Assembly (NCBI GenBank): GCA_030632765.1
Contig: DAOVUC010000101.1
Location: 1-6,389 of the forward strand
Direction of reading: 5' to 3'
Source of the DNA: Candidatus Dadabacteria bacterium
GTDB lineage: Bacteria; Desulfobacterota_D; UBA1144; Nemesobacterales; UBA2774
DNA: 6,389 bases
A program made the position numbers and the translations under genes. Of the stretch, positions 1 through 6,389 are shown piece by piece. Below the pieces are notes generated by a model. That model worked only from the letters and a program-made list of their open reading frames with translations, did no database searches and had not been told where the DNA came from. The first letter of the stretch is position 1. Each line of letters opens with the position of its first letter.

Positions 1-50
1 TAAAAACCAGCAATATTCGATTTTCTAGAAATTAAATAGTGAAAGCTCGT

Positions 51-650
51 TTATTCTTCGAGTTCTACGTTCCAATAGGATATATCTACAAAACTCAAGA
101 AAGGCTCCCATTCTTTATATCTTACAGCTTTTATATATATATTTGAGAACGGATCCCAAAGGGGCTTCTTAGGTTTGGTTTTCAGCTTCATTCTCGCTTG
201 CACCGGAGTGCGACCGCCCTTTTTCCTATTACAGGCTATACAACAACAAACTACATTATCCCACACACTCCTACCACCATGAGAGCGTGGCACAACATGG
301 TCTATAGTAAGCTCAGAACGTGAAAACTGTTTATAACAATACTGGCAAGTTCCCCCGTCCCTTCTGAATATATTTAAACGGTTAAATTTTGCCTCTTTTC
401 TTATAACCCCTTCATAGCGAACCAGTATTATTACTCTAGGGGTCTTTATAATTGCACTTACAGTACGGATTACATCGTCTTGCTCTTTAAATTCGGAAAT
501 TTGTGTCCAGGATTCAAAATCAAAGGTATTATATTCCCCATCTACAGCCTTTGCTATACCGCCATATAGCATTACAAAAGCTCTTCTGACGCTTGTAATC
601 GTAACAGGAACAAAATAACGATTGAGAACTAACACGGGAGAGGTTAGCAT
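51..650 (-). CDS. HNH endonuclease domain protein
   Basis: This 199-residue protein is an HNH-family nuclease of the kind widespread on bacterial chromosomes; its cellular role is not established. Residues 1-85 form the N-terminal region typical of this subgroup, opening with VLVLNRYFVPV and a following SVRRAFVMLYGG segment. The HNH core covers about residues 90-152. It has a zinc-binding pair C102/C105 (CQYC), the catalytic D117-H118 in TIDHVVPRSHGG, N132 in the middle helix, a second cysteine pair C137/C140, and N141 in CNRKKGGRTP. All expected metal and catalytic positions are present, so the nuclease is probably active. The start is supported by the family-like N-terminus, although no Shine-Dalgarno sequence precedes it. 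It is transcribed divergently from the lgt unit and stands alone. No partner methylase or phage gene is next to it, so a restriction or homing role is not suggested here. Confidence 0.9.
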   Translation of the reverse strand: MLTSPVLVLNRYFVPVTITSVRRAFVMLYGGIAKAVDGEYNTFDFESWTQISEFKEQDDVIRTVSAIIKTPRVIILVRYEGVIRKEAKFNRLNIFRRDGGTCQYCYKQFSRSELTIDHVVPRSHGGRSVWDNVVCCCIACNRKKGGRTPVQARMKLKTKPKKPLWDPFSNIYIKAVRYKEWEPFLSFVDISYWNVELEE

Positions 651-672
651 TTGGTATAGGAAACTACCTATT

Positions 673-701
673 TTTACTTTTAATGCAAGTTTAAATATAT
701 T
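673..701 (+). promoter_or_regulatory. Possible sigma-70 promoter for the small ORF-lgt-lnt unit
   Basis: TTTACT at 673-678 and TATATT at 696-701 are separated by 17 bases, which fits a weak sigma-70 promoter reading right. A transcript would start near 708, about 90 bases before the small membrane protein gene. The region is very AT-rich, so chance matches are likely. It is the best candidate between the divergent HNH gene and the lgt unit. Confidence 0.3.
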
Positions 702-718
702 ATCTTCAGTTAAAAAAC

Positions 719-806
719 AATCATGGGTAGCTTCGTGAAAACAGTAGATATCGACTTCTGTCTTAATGAGTTAAAATTAATTAGGAGAATTAATCATGGG
801 TAGCTT
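719..806 (+). repeat. 15-base direct repeat containing a start codon
   Basis: The sequence AATCATGGGTAGCTT occurs at 719-733 and again, identically, at 792-806, with starts 73 bases apart. The second copy holds the true start of the small membrane protein gene (ATG at 796), which has an AGGAG ribosome binding site at 783-787. The first copy holds an ATG at 723 without a clear ribosome binding site. That ATG opens a 26-codon frame that ends at TAG 801-803, inside the second copy. The repeat may be a small local duplication or a binding site; its function is unknown. Confidence 0.75.
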
Positions 807-948
807 ATCGACAGCTCTAATTGTTCAGATCGTTCTGTGTGTAGTTCTTTTTGGGTTTCTATTTTATTTTATGATCAAAAATTCTGAACTCAAAAAAGAG
901 ATCGACTCAAAAATTAATAATTCATCCACTAAAGGAAGCGAGGACTAA
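796..948 (+). CDS. Small single-pass membrane protein, unknown function
   Basis: This frame encodes 50 residues: MGSLSTALIV, then a hydrophobic stretch at about residues 7-27, then a strongly charged tail that includes NSELKKEIDSK and ends GSED. This suggests one transmembrane helix with a short, possibly helical cytoplasmic tail. The shape resembles CcmD-like small membrane proteins, but no cytochrome c maturation genes are nearby, so I do not assign that name. Translation is well supported: AGGAG at 783-787 lies 8 bases before the ATG, and the TAA stop is directly followed by the lgt ATG with no gap. That arrangement suggests translational coupling and a shared mRNA with lgt. It could be a membrane protein linked to lipoprotein maturation, but this rests only on position. 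Confidence 0.65.
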   Translation: MGSLSTALIVQIVLCVVLFGFLFYFMIKNSELKKEIDSKINNSSTKGSED

Positions 949-1752
949 ATGTATCCTGATCTTATAAAAATCGGCGACTTCACCATCTCTTCATTCGGAG
1001 TAATGATAGCTCTTTGCTTTTTAGCAGGCTATTGGCTTATATCGCTTGAAACAACGAGAAAGAAGCTTAACGAAAAGGTTATAAGCAATATGTTCCTTGC
1101 TACCATGATCGGTGGGATCGTAGGAGCTAAACTACTTTATCTATTTGAAAACGTACCGCTTGGAGATTTAATCAGACACCCACTCACTCATCTTTTATCC
1201 CGCGGCGGCCTTACATTCTACGGGGGATTTCTTGGAGCGCTTATAATAGTCTGGATAATTGCCCACAGAAACAGGATTAGCATGTGGACAATAGGAGATC
1301 TAGCGGCCCCGGCAGCGGCATTAGCGTATTCCATTGGGAGAATAGGGTGTTTACTGGTAGGAGATGATTACGGCGTCCCGTCAAACTTGCCCTGGGCGAT
1401 AGCCTTTCCCAAAGGCCTTCCGCCAACAACCGAGGCAGTACATCCCACCCAGATATATGAAATAGTAATAATGTTTATAGCATTTTTATATATATGGAAA
1501 ATCAGAACTAAATTAAGACCAGCCGGATGGCTTTTTTCAATCTACTTGATCATTGCGGGATTTGAGAGGTTTTTTATAGAGTTCTTTAGAAACACGACAC
1601 CTAGCCCTATCCCCAACCTTTCCGTAGCTCAGGTTATGGCGCTTGGATTAATCGTAGTGGGAGCAGTAAAATTATATACTCTTAGCAATTCAGGTGAATT
1701 GGCTGAGCCCCCTGTTCCGCCTAAAAGATCCGGGAAAAAGAGAAAAGCATAG
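949..1752 (+). CDS. lgt: Prolipoprotein diacylglyceryl transferase
   Basis: Lgt is the inner-membrane enzyme that transfers diacylglycerol from phosphatidylglycerol to the lipobox cysteine of prolipoproteins, the first step of lipoprotein maturation. The 267-residue length is normal and about seven hydrophobic helices are visible. The family signature is present at residues 127-142: SIGRIG with R131 (matching the essential E. coli R143), followed by CLLVGDDYG. Other conserved parts are GGLTFYGG (86-93), HPTQIYE (165-171) and ERFFIEFFR (206-214). The usual NGE after the GR-GN core is replaced by VGDD, and the FHGG histidine is a tyrosine (Y91). Both look like lineage variants rather than inactivation. 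The C-terminus (about 249-267) is a proline- and lysine-rich tail. The ATG directly follows the stop of the small membrane gene; a GGAAGCGAGG stretch ending at 943 may serve as ribosome binding site. lnt follows after 83 bases. Confidence 0.96.
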   Translation: MYPDLIKIGDFTISSFGVMIALCFLAGYWLISLETTRKKLNEKVISNMFLATMIGGIVGAKLLYLFENVPLGDLIRHPLTHLLSRGGLTFYGGFLGALIIVWIIAHRNRISMWTIGDLAAPAAALAYSIGRIGCLLVGDDYGVPSNLPWAIAFPKGLPPTTEAVHPTQIYEIVIMFIAFLYIWKIRTKLRPAGWLFSIYLIIAGFERFFIEFFRNTTPSPIPNLSVAQVMALGLIVVGAVKLYTLSNSGELAEPPVPPKRSGKKRKA

Positions 1753-1835
1753 ATTGCACTATTGATTGAAACTTCCTCATTAACTAAAGAGAGCTTTCTT
1801 TCCCAACACCTCGCGCTTGGGTATGTTTAAGCACC

Positions 1836-3398
1836 ATGTCTGAGATTAAAAAGTCCGATCTGGCCCTCTGCGCACTGACAGGCGTCCTATATCCACTTAC
1901 TTTTATGGTCCCCTACTTAGGAATCCTTGCCTGGATTCTTTTGATACCGCTATTTTGGACAATAGTTAAAAAATCCCCGAGAGACGCTTTCAAACTTGGT
2001 CTGCTGGCGGGAACAATTGGAAATTTTATAGGCACCTACTGGTTAATAGGAACCCTTGCTAGATTTGGGGGGTTCCCAATTATTATAAGTGTCATATTTA
2101 TAATCTTCTTAAGCGCCTTTGCCGGCCTTTCGTTTGGCATATTCTCATACATTAGTACGAGACTCGGATTGTTTAGAAAACCCGGTGTTCTTTCGGTACT
2201 GCTAATAGCGTCAATCTGGACATCAATAGAATATCTATTCCCATTTTTATTTCCCTACGGTATTACTAATTCTCAGGCGGACTTTTTACCCGTTATCCAG
2301 GTCTATGATCTATTGGGTATATATGTCTTAAGCTTCATAATTGTAGTTGTGAATGTCACATTAATGAGGGTTATCAAAAAATTCATCCTGTACGCTATAC
2401 TTCCAGCCCCAGAGATATTGCTATCCTTCATACTACTGATCTCAACTCTTGCATACGGATATTTCAGAATTGTTCAGGTTGATGTTGAAATATCTCAGTC
2501 CCCTAAACTTAACATAGGAATGGTGCAGGCTAATTTTGATTTCCTGGAAAAAACCGAGAACCAGGAAAAAACAGTCACCGACAAACATAAGGAGATGTCA
2601 CAGGACCTTAAGTCCGCGGATCTAATCATCTGGCCTGAAACCGCAATCCAAGCCTGGTTCTCAAACGATTCTAACTATCTAATAGTTAGGGATGAAATGG
2701 GAGTGCCAGAGATGGAGGGGAAATATTTCATTGTTGGAGGTATGTCGTTTACACCCACTGACCCTGATGCCGAGATACTTACAGACGAAAATATAATTAA
2801 GTACAACACCGCATTCTTAACCGATTCAAACGGTATAATATTGGAACGATACAACAAAGTTAAACTCCTTCTTTTCGGCGAGTATCTTCCGTTTGCAAAA
2901 TATATCCCGGCAATTAAAAACATAAGCCCCGCCTCCGGAGATTTCACTCCCGGCAGCGAACTTGATCTATTCGAAATCGAAGAAAAAGGCGTTAAAATAG
3001 CTCCCATAATATGCTACGAGGACATTATCCCCTCATTTAGCAGACAGTTCGTAGATAAAGGCGCGAATCTAATTGTCAACATCACAAACGATGCATGGTT
3101 CGGTAAAACGATAGCGCCCTACCAGCACTTATTCATTTCAATTCCAAGAGCGGTAGAAACAAGAAGGTATCTATTAAGATCCACAAACACCGGCATAAGT
3201 GCAATTATCGACCCCGTGGGAAGAGTTGTTGACAGGACAGATAACTTTGTTCAAACAAACCTGGTGGGAGAAGTAAGTCTCATGAACGGAGGAAAAACTC
3301 TCTATACAAGAATCGGAGATGTGTTCCCCATTGCTTGCTTAGTCTTTTGGGTAGGCTTCACGGTAGTGGCAAAACTAAGAGGAAAGGATTTCGCCTAA
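1836..3398 (+). CDS. lnt: Apolipoprotein N-acyltransferase
   Basis: Lnt is the inner-membrane enzyme that adds the third acyl chain, taken from a phospholipid, to the N-terminal cysteine of apolipoproteins. This lets them be sorted to the outer membrane. The protein has 520 residues, normal for the family. Several hydrophobic helices fill residues 8-210, a nitrilase-like (CN hydrolase) domain spans about 223-480, and a final membrane helix lies at about 493-511. The catalytic triad is complete: E268 in IIWPETA, K341 in YNKVKL and C393 in PIICYED. E349 in FGEY and the NDAWFG motif (418-423) are also in place. The usual LVPFGEY reads LLLFGEY here. The ATG at 1836 lacks a clear ribosome binding site. 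The gene follows lgt in the same direction, so two of the three lipoprotein maturation steps are paired; LspA is absent. Its 3' end overlaps the opposing hisC by 24 bases. Confidence 0.96.
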   Translation: MSEIKKSDLALCALTGVLYPLTFMVPYLGILAWILLIPLFWTIVKKSPRDAFKLGLLAGTIGNFIGTYWLIGTLARFGGFPIIISVIFIIFLSAFAGLSFGIFSYISTRLGLFRKPGVLSVLLIASIWTSIEYLFPFLFPYGITNSQADFLPVIQVYDLLGIYVLSFIIVVVNVTLMRVIKKFILYAILPAPEILLSFILLISTLAYGYFRIVQVDVEISQSPKLNIGMVQANFDFLEKTENQEKTVTDKHKEMSQDLKSADLIIWPETAIQAWFSNDSNYLIVRDEMGVPEMEGKYFIVGGMSFTPTDPDAEILTDENIIKYNTAFLTDSNGIILERYNKVKLLLFGEYLPFAKYIPAIKNISPASGDFTPGSELDLFEIEEKGVKIAPIICYEDIIPSFSRQFVDKGANLIVNITNDAWFGKTIAPYQHLFISIPRAVETRRYLLRSTNTGISAIIDPVGRVVDRTDNFVQTNLVGEVSLMNGGKTLYTRIGDVFPIACLVFWVGFTVVAKLRGKDFA

Positions 3399-4508
3399 AG
3401 CACTCAGGAAAGAATCGTTCTCTTGAGGTGTGCCAATTGTTACACGCATACAGTTCTGAAGTCTTCCGGGCCTATTAAAGTTCCTAATAAGTATATCCCT
3501 TTCAACTAATTCGCTAAATACGGCATCCGCGTCATTTGCTCTAAAAAATATAAAATTCGCATCACTTGGATTGGCATCTATCCCCTCTAAGACGGATAAT
3601 GCCTTGTATATACGATCCCTTTCCCTAATTATAAGCTGAATGTTTTCTGTCACAAACTTGTGGTTTTCAAGCACTACCTCTGCTACCGCTTGGCTTAGAG
3701 AATTGATATTATAGGGATAGCGGACTTTGTTTATCTCACTCACAAGATTTTCCCTTGCCAACAACATCCCTATCCTAAGTCCGGCAAATCCAACTTTTGA
3801 TAATGTCCTCAGGATTACAAGATTCTCACACTCTTTTACGAGCGGTAGGAACGTATACCCGCTAAAATCGGAATAAGCCTCGTCCACTACTACAATACCC
3901 TTTGCCACGCTTACAATTTCCGCAATTTTACTGGCAGAATACATATTTCCTGTAGGATTATTAGGAGAAGCCAGGAATATCAAATCTGGATCGTTGTTTT
4001 CGATCATACTAATAGTTGCATCCAGATCTATATCGAATTTCTCATCCAATGGAACTTCTATAATCTCGGCTCCCATAGCCAACCCTGTAAGCTTGTACAT
4101 AGAAAAGGTAGGTGATGGACAGAGAATCCTTCCCGTGCCGGATGTACCGGATGTAAAGGTTGTAATAAGCATCCCTATGAGCTCATCCGATCCGTTTCCT
4201 AGAAGAACCCCCCCTTTGGGAAAATCACAGACTCTGGATATTATCTCAATCAATCTCTCTGCCTCAGAATCCGGATACCTGTTTATATCAATTTCTTTTA
4301 CAACTCTATCTACTTTGTCTTGCACTTGCCTTGGAAGGGAAAAGGGACTCTCATTGCCGTCAAGTCTGATTTTGCAATCGAAACGAGGTACCGAGTAAGG
4401 GGAAATATCTCGAATTTCCTGACTAACCCTCGATACTATTATGCTAGAGTCATTAGGTTCTGGTTTTTTATCTTTAGAAGTCATTTCATTTATCCGATAT
4501 ATGTTCAC
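3375..4508 (-). CDS. hisC: Histidinol-phosphate aminotransferase
   Basis: HisC is a cytosolic PLP enzyme of fold type I that moves an amino group from glutamate to imidazole acetol phosphate, giving histidinol phosphate. As drawn it has 377 residues. The visible family marks are LDGNESPF (49-56), GNGSDEL (104-110) in the cofactor phosphate site, SPNNPTG (181-187) with N184, VVDEAY (207-212) with D209 and Y212, the Schiff-base lysine K238 in TLSKVGFAGLRIG, and R355 in CMRVTIGT for the substrate carboxylate. The start is uncertain. The longest frame begins with GTG at 4508; an in-frame ATG at 4484 would give 369 residues, nearer the usual length, and neither has a good ribosome binding site. 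The gene follows hisD by 30 bases (54 with the ATG) and is probably on the same mRNA. Related aminotransferases can act on aromatic amino acids, but the hisD neighbour favours histidine synthesis. Confidence 0.93.
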   Translation of the reverse strand: MNIYRINEMTSKDKKPEPNDSSIIVSRVSQEIRDISPYSVPRFDCKIRLDGNESPFSLPRQVQDKVDRVVKEIDINRYPDSEAERLIEIISRVCDFPKGGVLLGNGSDELIGMLITTFTSGTSGTGRILCPSPTFSMYKLTGLAMGAEIIEVPLDEKFDIDLDATISMIENNDPDLIFLASPNNPTGNMYSASKIAEIVSVAKGIVVVDEAYSDFSGYTFLPLVKECENLVILRTLSKVGFAGLRIGMLLARENLVSEINKVRYPYNINSLSQAVAEVVLENHKFVTENIQLIIRERDRIYKALSVLEGIDANPSDANFIFFRANDADAVFSELVERDILIRNFNRPGRLQNCMRVTIGTPQENDSFLSALGEILSS

Positions 4509-4538
4509 GCATTATGTATGGGTTTGTGGAAATAGCGC

Positions 4539-5822
4539 CTACTTTCTTACTTTTACGGAAAGAGCATGGGCTTCAAGCTCTTCGCTATAGGCAAGGTTCA
4601 TAACAGAGTCGCTGAGTTTTTCAAACCCCTTTTTTGAAATTGATATCACGCTAGGCATCCTTAGAAAATCATAAACGCTAAGGGGAGAAGAAAACCTTGC
4701 AGCTCCTCCTGTAGGAAGGACGTGGCTTGGCCCAGCTATATAATCACCAAATGCCTCCGTGGACATCGAACCTAAGAATATCGCTCCCGCGTGCTTGATC
4801 TTTTTAACTAGAGCCTTTGGGTTTTTAACACACAATTCCAAGTGCTCAGGAGCAAGAGCATTCGCCACCTCAACCGCTTGATAAATATCTTTCACGATAA
4901 ATATGCGCCCCTGGCTTTTCACAGCCTGGCTCGCTATGTTCTTTCTTTTAAGCAGTTTTAATTGACGTGAGACCTCTTTTTTAACCTCTTTTCCAAACTC
5001 AGGGGAATCGGTAACAATAAGAGGAACAGCCATCTCATCATGCTCAGCTTGAGCCAATAGATCGGCCGCAACCCAGCTTGCGGGAGAGCTGCCGTCTGCA
5101 ATTATCAGGACCTCACTGGGCCCTGCAATCATATCAATATCTACTTGCCCGAATACGAGCTTCTTTGCAATGGTCACAAATATATTCCCTGGACCTACAA
5201 TCTTATCCACCTTGGGAACCGACTCCGTACCGTATGCCAGAGCAGCTACAGCTTGCCCTCCTCCGACTTTATATATGGAGTCCACACCGGCAATTGAGGC
5301 TGCTACTAAAACCGTAGGGTTTAACTCACCGCCAGGGCACGGGGTAACTAGCACAAGTTCTTCCACGCCTGCTACTTTAGCGGGAATGGCAGTCATCAAG
5401 ACGGTTGAAGGATAAGCGGCCTTTCCTCCGGGAACATATAACCCGGCTCTTTCAATAGGACGAATGAGCCATCCTAGCTCATTTCCAAGCTTGTCTTTGT
5501 ACATACCCGCTTTGGGAAGTTTGTGTTTATGAAATTCTCTTATTCTTTTTGCTGCGGTTAGAAGATCAGTTCTTAATTCCTTAGAAACCAGTGACTGTGC
5601 TCGCTCAATCTCCCTAACTGTAACCTTAACAGTTCTTTTTGTGAGCTCTACCTTATCAAACCTCTTTGTATATTTAAAAAGAGCTTTGTCACCGTTTCGT
5701 TTTACATCATCCACAATTTTTTTTGTAGACGATTCCAGCACAGGATCGGATAGAGAAGAACTTCTCCTAAGACCGCTCAATTGGCTTTTTAGATTTTTTA
5801 TATTAATTTGTACAATTTTCAT
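4539..5822 (-). CDS. hisD: Histidinol dehydrogenase
   Basis: HisD is the cytosolic zinc- and NAD-dependent enzyme that oxidises L-histidinol through histidinal to L-histidine, the last two steps of the pathway. The 427-residue protein is full length. The zinc ligands are all visible at nearly the E. coli numbering: Q258 and H261 in [10 protein letters not shown]360 in GDYIAGPSH, and H419 in EELEAHALS. The catalytic E326-H327 pair lies in LAPEHLEL, and H367 is present. The NAD-binding part shows [10 protein letters not shown] (131-140) and VGPGN (209-213), and the AGPSE motif is at 233-237. The ATG at 5822 fits the family start and has no ribosome binding site. A TATAAT box sits only 11 bases upstream, so the message may be nearly leaderless. 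hisD is the first gene of the leftward pair with hisC; the other his genes are elsewhere or outside the window. Confidence 0.97.
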   Translation of the reverse strand: MKIVQINIKNLKSQLSGLRRSSSLSDPVLESSTKKIVDDVKRNGDKALFKYTKRFDKVELTKRTVKVTVREIERAQSLVSKELRTDLLTAAKRIREFHKHKLPKAGMYKDKLGNELGWLIRPIERAGLYVPGGKAAYPSTVLMTAIPAKVAGVEELVLVTPCPGGELNPTVLVAASIAGVDSIYKVGGGQAVAALAYGTESVPKVDKIVGPGNIFVTIAKKLVFGQVDIDMIAGPSEVLIIADGSSPASWVAADLLAQAEHDEMAVPLIVTDSPEFGKEVKKEVSRQLKLLKRKNIASQAVKSQGRIFIVKDIYQAVEVANALAPEHLELCVKNPKALVKKIKHAGAIFLGSMSTEAFGDYIAGPSHVLPTGGAARFSSPLSVYDFLRMPSVISISKKGFEKLSDSVMNLAYSEELEAHALSVKVRK

Positions 5823-5833
5823 AACGGAAAAGG

Positions 5834-5862
5834 ATTATACATAGGAAAAACGATATTCAAAA
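5834..5862 (-). promoter_or_regulatory. Probable sigma-70 promoter of hisD-hisC
   Basis: On the minus strand a perfect TATAAT -10 box lies at 5839-5834. A TTTTGA hexamer 17 bases upstream (5862-5857), or TTGAAT with a 15-base spacer (5860-5855), can serve as -35. Only 11 bases separate the -10 box from the hisD ATG, so transcription would begin about 5 bases before the start codon. This leaves no room for a ribosome binding site, leader peptide or attenuator. Confidence 0.55.
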
Positions 5863-5889
5863 GTTATTTATGCTCGATTTGGCCCGATC

Positions 5890-5918
5890 TTTTGTTGCTA
5901 GGGCATAATTAGTATATT
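5890..5918 (+). promoter_or_regulatory. Possible promoter of the SRPBCC remnant and next gene
   Basis: TTTTGT at 5890-5895 and TATATT at 5913-5918 are 17 bases apart and read right, about 50 bases before the next start codon. The -35 match is poor and the region is AT-rich, so this is only a candidate. It lies back to back with the hisD promoter within the 148-base divergent gap 5823-5970, in which I see no other gene or clear structure. Confidence 0.25.
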
Positions 5919-5970
5919 GCGCCACTTTTCTTAATTTCCGGTAAACTAAAGCTCAAAAGGACGTCAACAT

Positions 5971-6198
5971 ATGAAAATATATTCTTTAGAGAGAAAACAA
6001 AATATTGCAATGACTATAAGTAAAGCATGGAATTTTTTCTCTAACCCTACAAACCTGCCCCTAATTACTCTATCGTCGCTGAAATTAAATATAACTTCAG
6101 AAATTCCTGAGAGAATGTACACTGGTATGATAATTACATATACTGTATCCCTAATATTAAATTTAACACGAAGGAGCAGTATCATAAAAGATGACTGA
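5971..6198 (+). CDS. Truncated SRPBCC-family protein, probable gene remnant
   Basis: This 75-residue frame starts with a good ribosome binding site (AAAAGGA at 5955-5961, 9 bases before the ATG). Its first 63 or so residues look like the N-terminal half of SRPBCC (START/Bet v 1-like) ligand-binding proteins: MKIYSLERKQNI, then AWNFFSNPTNLPLIT, then ITSEIPERMYTGMIITYTV. Such proteins normally have about 150 residues forming one closed cavity, so roughly half the fold is missing. After ILNL (about residue 63) the frame reads TRRSSIIKDD and stops. The RR-containing end is reminiscent of the usual C-terminal helix, so an in-frame internal deletion is possible. The stop lies 8 bases inside the next gene. 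The fragment is unlikely to fold as a working SRPBCC domain. The ligand of the family members it resembles is not known to me. Confidence 0.6.
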   Translation: MKIYSLERKQNIAMTISKAWNFFSNPTNLPLITLSSLKLNITSEIPERMYTGMIITYTVSLILNLTRRSSIIKDD

Positions 6199-6389
6199 AA
6201 CGGTTGCAGATATTACACGATACGAGTTTGATCAAATAGAGAAGGAACTCAGGAAAAAATTGGTGGATTATTCTGAGAGTGCAGAGATCAAATCCCAAAT
6301 TGGAGAAGCATTTTATATTTGGAAAAACACCCCTGAATTTACTAGTGAAGATATTAGCGAAGAGAATATAGATGAGCTTACATTTGGGA
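6191..6389 (+). CDS. Acidic protein of unknown function, 3' end cut by window
   Basis: The frame is open from the ATG at 6191 to the window edge, giving 66 codons of an incomplete gene. I do not recognise the protein. It starts MTETVADITRYEFDQIEKEL, is rich in glutamate and aspartate, and looks largely helical, with no signal peptide, membrane segment or cysteine in the visible part. A segment reading FYIWKNTPEF is followed by an acidic stretch ending DELTFG. An in-frame TAA at 6185-6187 fixes this ATG as the first possible start. The likely ribosome binding site is AAGGAG at 6171-6176, rather far away (14 bases), inside the 3' end of the SRPBCC remnant. The two frames overlap by 8 bases, so the gene is probably co-transcribed with the remnant and may be coupled to it. 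The N-terminus faintly recalls helical proteins with a C-terminal SEC-C zinc motif, but that end is not visible. Confidence 0.6.
   Translation, partial: MTETVADITRYEFDQIEKELRKKLVDYSESAEIKSQIGEAFYIWKNTPEFTSEDISEENIDELTFG

Noticed and set aside
22..31. Ten-base palindrome TTTCTAGAAA downstream of the HNH gene
   Set aside because: It is short and AT-rich, and there is no loop or T-tract, so it is neither a convincing terminator nor a clear operator.
1802..1821. CCCAA/TTGGG hairpin between lgt and lnt
   Set aside because: The stem is only 5 base pairs with a 10-base loop and no U-tract, too weak for a terminator; lgt and lnt are probably co-transcribed.
1823..1843. Six-codon frame (ATG at 1823) overlapping the lnt start
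   Set aside because: It has no ribosome binding site, and such short frames arise easily by chance; it is not enough to claim an upstream regulatory frame.
2675..3007. 110-codon frame on the minus strand within lnt
   Set aside because: It lies wholly inside the conserved nitrilase domain of lnt, and its translation has no recognisable domain or ribosome binding site.
3401..3430. Imperfect inverted repeat that could terminate lnt transcription
   Set aside because: The stem needs bulges, there is no U-tract after it, and it lies inside the conserved hisC C-terminus.
3994..4535. Two plus-strand frames opposite hisC (134 and 71 codons)
   Set aside because: Both are antisense to well-conserved HisC coding sequence and show only serine-rich, low-information translation typical of shadow frames.
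5078..5844. Three plus-strand frames opposite hisD
   Set aside because: They mirror conserved HisD coding sequence and have no family features of their own.
5880..5900. Sigma-54-like TGGC and TTGC elements
   Set aside because: The GG and GC pairs are 16 bases apart instead of the required 12, so this cannot be a working -24/-12 promoter.
5964..6185. 73-codon minus-strand frame opposite the SRPBCC remnant
   Set aside because: The plus strand has a good ribosome binding site and recognisable SRPBCC residues; the minus frame has neither.

Overview
The window is an AT-rich stretch of bacterial chromosome made mostly of ordinary core genes. In order it holds an HNH endonuclease-domain gene (minus strand), a short two-promoter intergenic region, a 50-residue membrane protein, lgt and lnt (plus strand), then hisC and hisD (minus strand), a second divergent intergenic region, a shortened SRPBCC-family gene and the start of an unrecognised acidic protein (plus strand, cut by the window edge). 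Lgt and Lnt show a Gram-negative, diderm organism, because N-acylation by Lnt goes with outer-membrane lipoproteins. The Lgt signature variant and general protein style resemble the old Deltaproteobacteria/Desulfobacterota or a nearby candidate phylum. That placement is a guess from motif style, not a search result.

Positions 51-650 carry the HNH protein, reading left. Positions 651-795 separate it from a rightward unit: small membrane protein (796-948), lgt (949-1752, starting directly after the previous stop) and lnt (1836-3398). Lgt adds diacylglycerol to the prolipoprotein cysteine and Lnt adds the third acyl chain after signal peptide cleavage. The middle enzyme, the signal peptidase LspA, is not in the window.

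lnt runs head-on into hisC, and the two coding regions overlap by 24 bases at their 3' ends. hisD and hisC form a leftward pair (hisD first) for histidine biosynthesis: HisC makes histidinol phosphate from imidazole acetol phosphate, and HisD oxidises histidinol to histidine. A good sigma-70-like promoter lies so close to the hisD start that the mRNA would be almost leaderless, so there is no room for a histidine leader-peptide attenuator.

At the right end, a 75-residue ORF has the N-terminal half of an SRPBCC ligand-binding protein and then appears to jump to a short tail, overlapping the start of the next gene by 8 bases. It looks like a gene remnant with an internal deletion. I found no mobile element, CRISPR array, tRNA, rRNA or convincing rho-independent terminator. 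I do not see an obvious new multi-gene system. The most curious spots are the 15-base direct repeat with nested start and stop codons before the small membrane protein, the near-leaderless hisD and the shortened SRPBCC gene.
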